Shown here in pieces: positions 1 through 6,884 of a DNA stretch of 64,000 nucleotides; the first letter of the stretch is position 1; every line of letters begins with the position of its first letter. Source of the DNA: Palsa-504 sp963790065 (GTDB lineage Bacteria > Actinomycetota > Actinomycetes > Streptosporangiales > Streptosporangiaceae); assembly GCA_963790065.1 (NCBI GenBank), contig CAWBNK010000018.1:218138-282137 (forward strand), written 5' to 3'. Under the pieces are notes generated by a model, which had not been told where the DNA came from, did no database searches, and worked only from the letters and a program-made list of their open reading frames with translations. The translations under genes were made by a program, and so were the position numbers.

Positions 1-484
1 CGGGTACCTGGGGGACAGCTCCGCGATCACCAGCGCGGCGCATCGGCTCGACGGCTACCGCCATGCGCTCGAGCGCGCCGGGCTGATGCTTGACCCGCTC
101 CTGATCAGGCAGGGGTTGCGCAGCATCGAGGCGGCGGCTCAGGCCGCTGCCGAGATGATCCGCCTGGCCGATCCGCCGACCGCGTTGTTCGCGAGCCAGA
201 ACCTGGTAACGATCGGCACCGTCCGGGCGCTCTGGCAGGCTGGCCTGCAGCATGCGGTCGCCTTGGTCGGATTCGACGACTTCCTGCTGGCCGATGTCCT
301 CGATCCGGGTGTCACGGTGATCACCCAGGACGTGCGCCGACTAGGCCGCCTGGCGGCGGAGCTGCTGTTCACGCGCCTCGACGGGGATGTCTCGCCACCC
401 CAGACACACACGGTACCGACCGGGATGGTGATGCGCGGGTCCGGTGAGATCAGGCCCGCTCCGGTCAGCGCGGCCAGCGGATGA
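1..484 (+). CDS. LacI-family transcriptional regulator, C-terminal part
   Basis: This is the ligand-binding end of a LacI/PurR-type repressor whose DNA-binding N-terminus lies left of the window; the frame is open from base 2. It begins in a typical segment (GYLGD, then RLDGYRHALERAGL), followed by the PPTALFASQN and ALVGFDDF signatures of the periplasmic-binding-protein-like core and the PGVTVITQD strand near the end. These are standard LacI landmarks, so the family call is firm, while the sugar cannot be read from the sequence. Its stop overlaps the start of a PfkB sugar kinase (ATGA), so the two are translationally coupled and the regulator probably controls use of that kinase's substrate. 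Confidence 0.93.
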   Translation, partial: GYLGDSSAITSAAHRLDGYRHALERAGLMLDPLLIRQGLRSIEAAAQAAAEMIRLADPPTALFASQNLVTIGTVRALWQAGLQHAVALVGFDDFLLADVLDPGVTVITQDVRRLGRLAAELLFTRLDGDVSPPQTHTVPTGMVMRGSGEIRPAPVSAASG

Positions 485-1488
485 CCGGCACGTCTGGTGC
501 CGCGGCGGGCGTCACCGTCATCGGCGAGGCGATCATCGACCTCGTCCCCGGCGGTCAGCCCGGGACCTTCCAGGCTGTTCCCGGCGGCAGCCCGTACAAC
601 GTCGCCATCGGCCTGGCCCGTCTCGGGCACCGCACGACCCTGATGGCCCGGCTGGCCGACACCGCATTCGGCCGCATCCTGCGCGAGCACGCCGAGGCCG
701 AGGGCATCGACCTCAGTGCCGCGCCGCACGCGCCCGAGCCGTCCACGCTGGCCGTGGTGTCCCTGGACGCCTCGGCCCAGGCCAGCTACGACTTCTACCT
801 CAACGGCACCGCCGACTGGCAGTGGGCAGCCGAGGAAACCAGTCGTGCTCCTGAGGGCACCGCCGTGCTCCACTTCGGGTCACTCGCCTCCTGGACCCCT
901 CCAGGGGACGCGAGGATCCTGGAGCTGGCTGACCGCATGCGGCGCCGCGGTGACGTGCTGGTGACTTATGATCCGAACGTCCGGCCCGGATTGTTCGCGG
1001 ATGACCGGGACGCCCAAGGCCTGGTCGAGCGGGCCGTACAGCTGGCCCACCTGACCAAGGCGAGTTCCGATGACATCGCCTGGCTGTACCCCGGCCAGCC
1101 GGCCGCTGATGTGGCGCGGCGCTGGCTCGGGCTGGGCACGACGGTGGTAGTCATCACCGGCTCGGCCGATGGCGCCGACGTCTTCACCGCCCAGGGCCAG
1201 TCCGTTCACCGCCCCGCCCTGGACGTCACCGTGGTCGACACCGTCGGCGCAGGCGACTCCTTCACCGCCGGGCTGATCGGGTCGCTCCTCCAGCGAGGCC
1301 AGCAGGCGCCCGCGGACCTGGCCCGGTGCGCGGCGGACCAGCTGGCCGGGGCGCTGGACGACGCGACGCTGGTGGCCTCGCTCAACTGCCAGCGGCGCGG
1401 AAACGACCCGCCGACGATGGCCGAGGTGGCCGCGGCCCACGGCCACCTCAAGCCGCTGCCGTCTCATGCGGGAGCGCAGCCAGCCTAA
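481..1488 (+). CDS. PfkB-family carbohydrate kinase (fructokinase-like)
   Basis: A 335-residue ribokinase/PfkB-fold cytoplasmic kinase that phosphorylates a sugar with ATP. The N-terminal motif GGSPYNVAIGLARLG (about residues 37-51) and the C-terminal signature DTVGAGDSFTAGL (about residues 252-264, with the catalytic Asp in GAGD) are both intact, and the length is normal. The N-terminal GEAIIDLVPGG is typical of the fructokinase branch, so fructokinase is the best guess, but PfkB specificity is not readable with confidence. The start ATG overlaps the stop of the upstream LacI-type gene by four bases, so the pair is one operon. Confidence 0.92.
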   Translation: MTGTSGAAAGVTVIGEAIIDLVPGGQPGTFQAVPGGSPYNVAIGLARLGHRTTLMARLADTAFGRILREHAEAEGIDLSAAPHAPEPSTLAVVSLDASAQASYDFYLNGTADWQWAAEETSRAPEGTAVLHFGSLASWTPPGDARILELADRMRRRGDVLVTYDPNVRPGLFADDRDAQGLVERAVQLAHLTKASSDDIAWLYPGQPAADVARRWLGLGTTVVVITGSADGADVFTAQGQSVHRPALDVTVVDTVGAGDSFTAGLIGSLLQRGQQAPADLARCAADQLAGALDDATLVASLNCQRRGNDPPTMAEVAAAHGHLKPLPSHAGAQPA

Positions 1489-1675
1489 GGGGCCCCGCCC
1501 GTGACAGCTTCCTGAACGTATCCGGCTTATGCCTCCCGGTTTGATAGTCGTCTATGGTCGTGTCGGGTAGAGTATTAATGTGAAGTGAGGACGAATAAAG
1601 GACCGGTTGGCAGATGGCCAGCGCGCCGGATGGCCGACCTGAAAAGCGACTGGCTGGCATGAGGAGGGACCTTCC

Positions 1676-2062
1676 GTGAATCCTCGTGACGCCAGACCCG
1701 ACGAGCCGATCCGCGACCCGCTCGGCCAAGCCCACGGATCCGAGACGTGCGGCGCACTCCCCCGGATCGGCGCGGCGGACGGCCCGACGGAACGGCGGCA
1801 GCTGTTGTTCAGGACCAGCGGCCTGGTGGTCGAGCTGGAGATAACCAGCCTCGGAGAAACCTGGCTGGTCGCCGGCAGGCTGATCCCGCGGCAGTCAGCC
1901 GTGGTCGATATCCGGCACGCCGCGGGAACGATCACCATCGAGACCGACGGGCTCGGGCGGTTCAGCACCGAAGCCATCCCGCTTGGCCAGGCCCGTCTGC
2001 GCTGCCGCCTCGGCGCCGGCCAGGGCCGAGCCTGCGTCATCACCGGCTGGCTCGCCGTCTGA
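1676..2062 (+). CDS. Small beta-rich protein, carboxypeptidase-regulatory-like
   Basis: 128 residues from a GTG preceded by a good ribosome site (GAGGAGGG, 7 bases upstream). After a polar N-terminus of about 38 residues comes a beta-rich core: QLLFRTSGLVVELEIT, VAGRLIPRQSAVVDIR, ITIETDGLGRFSTE, and a last strand ending ITGWLAV. From memory, this resembles the small proteins encoded next to sigma factors and CHAT/TPR proteins in actinomycetes, where the domain is described as carboxypeptidase-regulatory-like. No such partners are adjacent here, so its role is open. There is no signal peptide or membrane segment. A hairpin terminator follows 110 bases downstream. Confidence 0.72.
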   Translation: MNPRDARPDEPIRDPLGQAHGSETCGALPRIGAADGPTERRQLLFRTSGLVVELEITSLGETWLVAGRLIPRQSAVVDIRHAAGTITIETDGLGRFSTEAIPLGQARLRCRLGAGQGRACVITGWLAV

Positions 2063-2172
2063 GCCGAGGACGGCCGCTGACCAGGCCGAAGGTCACGCTT
2101 CAGGTGAAGCCCGGAACCCCGGTGCGGAACGTAGTAGCGATCGCGGCCGATGGGGCCACGGCGGAGAACACT

Positions 2173-2203
2173 CCGGCCCGGGCGCCGAAGCGGCCCGGGC
2201 CGG
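2173..2203. terminator. Bidirectional hairpin terminator
   Basis: Perfect 11-bp arms CCGGCCCGGGC (2173-2183) and GCCCGGGCCGG (2193-2203) around a 9-base loop. It lies between two convergent genes, the small protein ending at 2062 and the S53 peptidase ending at 2223. There is no T-run, as is usual in high-GC actinomycetes. Confidence 0.65.
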
Positions 2204-2222
2204 GGTGGTTGTCGTGCTAGCG

Positions 2223-3701
2223 CTAACCGATGCGTGCCAGCAGGGGAACGAACTTCGCCGCGTCGATCGTGCCCCAGCCGGTGGCCAGGTTATAGCCGGG
2301 CCCGGCGTCGAAGCCGGTCACGCCGCCGAAGCTGTTGTTGCCCGACGTGACGCTCACGATGCCCGTGTTCCGGATTCCGTGCTGCTGAAGCCCGCCCAGC
2401 AGGTAGAGCGCCGGGTTGATCAGGCCGAGCCGGTGACCAGCCTGCTGGTCGGCGAGGGCGACGATCCCGGACATGATCGGAGTGGCCTCGCTGGTCCCGC
2501 CGACGATGTACCAGCCAGGTCCGTCGGCGCCGCCGAAGGACAGGTACACCCAGCAGCCGCCGTTGACCGCGGCGCTCATCGAGATGTCCGGCGTCCCCCG
2601 GTGGTTACCGGTCACTCCGGCGACACCGATCTGGAAGAGCGGGCGGGAGAAGATGGCCGACGGGCCGCCGCCGCTCGCGCCGAAACCGTCGTTCCACACG
2701 GTGTCGGGCGACAGCTTGTTACCGTTCTGGTCCAGGTTGAGCATTGTCCCGCCGACGGAGGTCACCAGCGGATCCGACGACGGCCACGAGACGACCCGCA
2801 TGGGGTACAGGGTCGTAGCGTCGGACTCGTCGTTGGTCGCTCCCTCGTCGCCCGATCCGGCGAGCACCGTGACGCGGTGCTGGAAGGCATCCTCGAACGC
2901 GTATCGCAGGTCGAGCAGGCTCGAGAAGTTACCGCTGCTGAAGCCCGGGAAGGTGTTCTCGGTCGCGCCGAAGCTCTGCGAGATCACGTCGCCGACGCCG
3001 GAGTTGATGAGTGACTTCTCGGCGTTCATCATCTGCGGGAAGCCCGACGTGCCCTCGACCTCGGCGACCGGGGTCTCGGCCAGCACGATGCTGGCGCCGG
3101 GCGCGATGGAGTGCGCGTACTCCACGTCCAGGGTGGTCTCCAGAGCCCAGTTGACCATGGTCGAGTTGGTCGGGTCGAACGGCGGAATGGCGCCGAACTG
3201 GTCGATCGTCAGCTTGGGGTTGGGGAACCCGAACTGCGCGTCGAAGGTCCGCAGGTCGTTCTGGATGGTCGGCGAGCCGTACGAGTCGACGATCACGATC
3301 GTCTCGCCGGCACCGGTGATCGCGCGGCCGGTGGCCGCCCCGCTGTACAGCGGGTTCAGGTCGTAGGCGACCCGGTACTGCACCGGCGTGTAACAGGCGA
3401 TCCCGAGATCAGCCTGGCACTCCGCGATGGTTTGCGGGGCCGGGAACTGCGCGGACTTGAAGATCGGAGCACCCACATCCGGAATGGGGCTAACGGAGGC
3501 CGTATGCGTCGCCGCGCTGGCGGCGGTAACCGCCACGCTCGCGGCGGGCACCGCGATCGACAGCGCGGCCAGCCCGCCGATCGCCGTGACCGGGAGAACG
3601 ATCCGGGCGGTCACTCGCATGAGCGCGGACCGGCTACGTGACACCGCTCGGCCAGGGGACGATACGGCGCTGCGCGCCGACGCTCTGGAGAACACAGGCA
3701 T
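2223..3701 (-). CDS. Secreted S53 (sedolisin/kumamolisin-type) serine-carboxyl peptidase
   Basis: 492 residues with ribosome site AAAGGAG just ahead of the ATG. An Arg-rich stretch and a hydrophobic, Ala-rich segment (about residues 30-66) form an export signal. The catalytic Glu/Asp pair is in WALETTLDVEYAHSIAP (E-x-x-x-D), the oxyanion Asp in GSGDEGA, and the nucleophile Ser in VGGTSEATP. The C-terminal GWGTID carries the usual calcium-site Asp. These are the hallmarks of acid-active sedolisins that digest protein outside the cell. The roughly 180-residue activation prodomain of classical kumamolisins is missing: only about 60 residues separate the signal from the catalytic core. The gene stands alone, with a hairpin after its stop. 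Confidence 0.92.
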   Translation of the reverse strand: MPVFSRASARSAVSSPGRAVSRSRSALMRVTARIVLPVTAIGGLAALSIAVPAASVAVTAASAATHTASVSPIPDVGAPIFKSAQFPAPQTIAECQADLGIACYTPVQYRVAYDLNPLYSGAATGRAITGAGETIVIVDSYGSPTIQNDLRTFDAQFGFPNPKLTIDQFGAIPPFDPTNSTMVNWALETTLDVEYAHSIAPGASIVLAETPVAEVEGTSGFPQMMNAEKSLINSGVGDVISQSFGATENTFPGFSSGNFSSLLDLRYAFEDAFQHRVTVLAGSGDEGATNDESDATTLYPMRVVSWPSSDPLVTSVGGTMLNLDQNGNKLSPDTVWNDGFGASGGGPSAIFSRPLFQIGVAGVTGNHRGTPDISMSAAVNGGCWVYLSFGGADGPGWYIVGGTSEATPIMSGIVALADQQAGHRLGLINPALYLLGGLQQHGIRNTGIVSVTSGNNSFGGVTGFDAGPGYNLATGWGTIDAAKFVPLLARIG

Positions 3702-3978
3702 TCCACTCCTTTAACGGCGCCTGGTACCCGCCGAGGTAAGTAAGGGGCCCATGGCCAGGCACGCAGGCTCGGGCGAGTCAGGGGCGCGCGCCTGAACCGT
3801 TATCCCACAGGTCGGCACAAAAGTCGATACATACTGATAATTCCCGCTCCGATTCGATGACCCTCTCTGTTACCTAATGTCGTATTGAGCGGAAATGTCA
3901 GGAATGGGTCTGCGGCCGAAGATGGAGATGAACGCGCCCACCCGTTGCCGTGGCCGTATCGTGATGCGCCGCGAGATT
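3702..3978. other. Intergenic region, divergent promoters
   Basis: The non-coding gap between the divergent S53 peptidase gene and the ArsR/MFS operon. The half nearest the operon (about 3815-3978) is clearly richer in A/T than the surroundings, fitting a promoter zone. Short open frames here show no homology I recognise and lack ribosome sites. Confidence 0.5.
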
Positions 3979-4010
3979 GTGAAAGAGTTACTTCGAAAGT
4001 ATCGTTTCAC
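3979..4010. promoter_or_regulatory. Nested palindromic operator before the ArsR-type gene
   Basis: An outer inverted pair GTGAAA (3979-3984) / TTTCAC (4005-4010) encloses the palindrome TACTTcgaAAGTA (3989-4001). It lies directly before the ATG at 4013. This position and the nested symmetry suggest the self-repression site of the downstream winged-helix regulator. This is inference from symmetry and location. Confidence 0.55.
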
Positions 4011-4012
4011 AT

Positions 4013-4843
4013 ATGACGGGCAGGACAGGGACAGCTGGGCCGCCAGACAACGGGCCGGGAACACCAGACAACGGGCTAGGAACGCCAGGCGGCAGGCCGG
4101 GAACACCAGACAACGGGCTAGGAACGCCAGGCGGCAGGCCGGGAACACCAGACAACGGGCCCTGGGCGGCAGACGGCAAGCCGGGCGCGCCAGGCAGCAG
4201 GTCGGGAGGAGCGCCAGGACCGGGAGACGAGACTCGGGCTCCGGCAGCTGAGCCGGGGATGCCGGGGAACCCGATCAAGCTCACCGATCCGCGGATGATG
4301 CGGGCCCTGGCGCACCAGGCGCGGATCGAGATCTGGACGTACCTGGGGCTGCACGGGCCGGCGACGGCGACGGAATGCGCGGAGGTGGCGGGGCTCTCCC
4401 CCTCGGCGTGCAGTTATCACCTGCGGACGCTGGCCAGGTACGGGTTCATCGAGGAGGACCGGGCCAGCGCTGCCGATGGGCGGGAACGTCCCTGGCGGGC
4501 GCGGTTGCTGGCCCTCACGATGAGCGAGGATCCCAGCGAGCCAGCCGCCACGCGGGTGGCCGGCCGCCTGCTGGCGGAGAACATGCGCGCGGCGGCGGAG
4601 GCCGCACGGCTCCGTTACGTGGAGCGGGAGACGGCCTATCCGGCCGAATGGCAGGCCGCGTCGGGCGAGATGTTCAGCGTGGCGCACGTGACGGCGGCCG
4701 AGCTTGACGAGCTGCGGGCGAAGGTGCTCGAGGTCATATCCGCCTATGTCCGGCTGGACCCGGCCGAGCGGTCGCCGGGGGCGCTGCCGGTGCGGCTCAT
4801 GGTGGACATGTTCCCGTGGTTCGGGCCGGATGAGGCGAAATGA
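4013..4843 (+). CDS. ArsR-type winged-helix regulator with repetitive N-terminal tail
   Basis: 276 residues. The functional part begins near residue 83 (NPIKLTDPRMMRALAHQARIEIW) and runs into a winged helix with recognition helix LSPSACSYHLRTLARYGFIEE, typical of ArsR/HTH_20 repressors. The remaining C-terminal half is helical. The first roughly 80 residues are Pro/Gly/Asn-rich and encoded by 42-base tandem repeats with unusually many A-ending codons, so an alternative start at ATG 4259 is plausible. The longer start at 4013 sits right behind a palindrome and has no clear ribosome site, which would fit leaderless translation. The stop overlaps the MFS exporter start (ATGA), so the protein probably represses that transporter. 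Confidence 0.82.
   Translation: MTGRTGTAGPPDNGPGTPDNGLGTPGGRPGTPDNGLGTPGGRPGTPDNGPWAADGKPGAPGSRSGGAPGPGDETRAPAAEPGMPGNPIKLTDPRMMRALAHQARIEIWTYLGLHGPATATECAEVAGLSPSACSYHLRTLARYGFIEEDRASAADGRERPWRARLLALTMSEDPSEPAATRVAGRLLAENMRAAAEAARLRYVERETAYPAEWQAASGEMFSVAHVTAAELDELRAKVLEVISAYVRLDPAERSPGALPVRLMVDMFPWFGPDEAK
4058..4160 (+). repeat. 42-bp tandem repeat in regulator N-terminus
   Basis: Two complete 42-base units (4058-4099 and 4100-4141) and a partial third (to about 4160). Each encodes 14 residues made of GTPDNGLGTPGGRP-type text. The repeat lacks stops in at least three of the six frames, so open frames over it on either strand are not evidence of separate genes. Copy number is likely variable by slippage. 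Confidence 0.85.
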
Positions 4844-6186
4844 ACACCGGGACCGGGCGGATGGCAGCCATGCGGGGAGCCCTGGGGAGCGGGCCGCTGG
4901 CGGTACGGAACTTCCGGCTGCTGGCCGGCGGGCAGTTCACATCGACTATCGGCGACTACTGCTACGCGGTGGCTCTCCCCTGGCTCGTGCTGTCCACTCA
5001 TGGCAGCACGATCTTGCTGGGTACCGTGCTGGCCTGCTACGGCGTGCCGCGCATGGTGCTGATCCCGGTGGGCGGGGTGCTGGCCGACAAGGTCGGACCG
5101 CGCACGATCATGCTCGCGGCCGACGCGGCCCGGTGCGTGCTGGTGGCGGCGCTGGCCGTGCTTGCGTCCCGGCACGTGATCTCGCTGGCCGCGCTCGGAC
5201 CGATCGCCGCGGGCATCGGCGCCGGCGAGGGCCTGTTCATCCCGGCGTCGTTCGCGATCATGCCGTCGCTGCTGGACGGCGAGCGGCTAGCGGCGGGCAA
5301 CGCGATATCCACCGCGGCCGTGCAGGTCGGGTCGCTGTTCGGCCCGGCGCTCGGCGGCGCGCTGGTCGCCGCGACCCATGCGTCGACCTGGGCCTTCGCC
5401 ATCGACGCCGCGTCGTTCGCGATCTCGGCGCTGACGCTGGCACTGATCCCGAGCAAGGCCGCGGCCGGGACGGTGAGCGCAGGCGCGAACCGGGCGGACG
5501 GCGCGGACGGCGCGGACGGCGGCGGAAGCCAGGGGGTGCTCGCCTACCTGAAGAAGTCCCGGGCGCTGCAGGTCATCCTGGTGGTGGTCATCGCGGCCAA
5601 CCTGGCCGGCGGCGGGATCGACGGGGTGGCGCTCCCCTCGCTCGCGCACGACAGGTTCGGCGCGGCCGGCTACGGGGCGCTGCTGGCCTGCTTCGCGGCC
5701 GGAAGCGTGCTCGGGACGCTGGCTACGGCCCGCACCGGCGGGTTGCGCCGACCGGCCATCTTCGCGTCGGTGGTGTTCCTGATCGACGGGACGGCGCTCG
5801 CGCTGGTCCCCTACCTGGGCGGAGAGGCCGGAGCGGCGGCGGCGATGTTCATCGGGGGCGCCGCCAACGGGCTGGGCAACGTCACCTTGCTCACCGTGCT
5901 GCAGAAGCGGACGCCTGCGGCGCTGCTCGGCCGGGTGATGAGCGCGCTGATGCTGTGCGCGTTCGGCAGCTTCCCGCTGTCGGTCGCCGTCTCCGGGGTA
6001 CTGGTCCGGCACACCGGGCCGTCGCTGTTCTTCCCGATTGCGGGCGGTCTGGTAGTGGTGGCCATCCTGGGCGGCCTGACCCAGCGCGAGTTCCGGGAGT
6101 TCGGCGCGGCGGCAGAGAGTACGAGCGACGCGGAGGATTCAGCCGCGGTGACGCAGACGGCGGCGAGTAAGGGGGCCGCGGGGTGA
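4840..6186 (+). CDS. MFS transporter
   Basis: A 448-residue integral membrane protein of the major facilitator superfamily with about 12 hydrophobic segments split into two halves by a polar, Ala/Gly/Asp-rich linker (about residues 207-226, including ADGADGADGG). The loop after helix 2 carries GGVLADKVGPRT, a form of the conserved MFS loop motif. The family resembles MFS_3/enterobactin-exporter-like drug efflux proteins, so it probably exports a small molecule. Substrate is unknown. It is coupled by an ATGA overlap to the ArsR-type regulator, a standard repressor/exporter pair. Its 3' end overlaps the convergent HNH nuclease gene by 48 bases. Confidence 0.93.
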   Translation: MNTGTGRMAAMRGALGSGPLAVRNFRLLAGGQFTSTIGDYCYAVALPWLVLSTHGSTILLGTVLACYGVPRMVLIPVGGVLADKVGPRTIMLAADAARCVLVAALAVLASRHVISLAALGPIAAGIGAGEGLFIPASFAIMPSLLDGERLAAGNAISTAAVQVGSLFGPALGGALVAATHASTWAFAIDAASFAISALTLALIPSKAAAGTVSAGANRADGADGADGGGSQGVLAYLKKSRALQVILVVVIAANLAGGGIDGVALPSLAHDRFGAAGYGALLACFAAGSVLGTLATARTGGLRRPAIFASVVFLIDGTALALVPYLGGEAGAAAAMFIGGAANGLGNVTLLTVLQKRTPAALLGRVMSALMLCAFGSFPLSVAVSGVLVRHTGPSLFFPIAGGLVVVAILGGLTQREFREFGAAAESTSDAEDSAAVTQTAASKGAAG

Positions 6187-6753
6187 TACCACGGACCGTT
6201 CGGCATAAAAGGCACACCTGCGGCGGGGACCATTGGTCCCTAAGGCGGCACTGGGCTCACGCAAATAAGCGGCCCACTGGGGGTCGCCGTCGTGCTGAGC
6301 GCCCACCAGTCTCCAGTGGGCGCCGCGTGGTACTGCGGGCGGCACCGCCAGCGTCCAGCCGAGTTCCTCGAGCAGCCGGTCGGCCTTGCGGTGGTTGCAG
6401 ATCGTGCAGGAGGCGACGCAGTTCTCCCAGGCGTGCGGGCCACCCCGGCTCCTGGGGAGCACGTGATCAATGGTCTCGGCCTTGCGGCCGCAGTAGGCGC
6501 AGCGGTAGTTGTCCCGGCGCATCAGCGCGGCTCTGGTCAGCGGCACCCGGTTGCGGTAGGGCACCCGGACATAGCGGCTGAGCCTGATCACCGACGGGGT
6601 AACCACCGAGACGGACGCCGCATGCAGCACCGCACCTGCCACATCATCGTGCACGACCTCGGCCTTGCCGCCCAGCACCAGGCACACCGCCCGGCGCAGG
6701 CCAACAGTAGTCAGCGGTTCATACGTCACGTTGAGCAGCAGCACTCGCCGCAC
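6139..6753 (-). CDS. HNH endonuclease
   Basis: About 204 residues from GTG 6753, chosen because GGGAGGT lies just upstream and the family starts with (V)RRVLLLNVTYEPL. The zinc-knuckle and catalytic residues are intact: CAYCGRKAETIDHVLPRSRGG then ENC and CTICNHRKADR, the CxxC/IDH/N/H pattern of HNH nucleases. This family is conserved in actinomycetes; its cellular target is unknown. Family members normally end soon after the YLRE segment. Here about 35 extra basic residues follow, encoded partly by a dispersed CCGTTCGG-type element (6189-6212) and running into the end of the opposite MFS gene, so the tail is probably accidental. Confidence 0.88.
   Translation of the reverse strand: MRRVLLLNVTYEPLTTVGLRRAVCLVLGGKAEVVHDDVAGAVLHAASVSVVTPSVIRLSRYVRVPYRNRVPLTRAALMRRDNYRCAYCGRKAETIDHVLPRSRGGPHAWENCVASCTICNHRKADRLLEELGWTLAVPPAVPRGAHWRLVGAQHDGDPQWAAYLREPSAALGTNGPRRRCAFYAERSVVSPRGPLTRRRLRHRG
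6189..6240. repeat. Copy of dispersed CCGTTCGG element plus small palindrome
   Basis: CCACGGACCGTTCGGCATAA (about 6189-6208) followed by AAGG, and 14 bases later the palindrome GGGACCATTGGTCCC (6226-6240). Similar text recurs near 10575, 24303, 39714, 39758 (inverted) and 57110 (inverted). This copy lies just after the MFS stop and inside the C-terminal extension of the HNH gene. Confidence 0.6.
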
Positions 6754-6884
6754 TGCACCTCCCGCTGGCGTGGGCCGTCTAACAGAAGCACATGCTCCCA
6801 GTGTGTCGCCTGGTGCTCGCTTCTGCCACCACATAAGCGTACAAGGTCAGCGAGAACGTAAGGTGCCAGCATGAAGGACACAGC

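Noticed and set aside
4058..4160. Separate genes in other frames over the 42-bp repeat
   Set aside because: The repeat itself lacks stops in several frames; only the frame leading into the winged helix has a domain.
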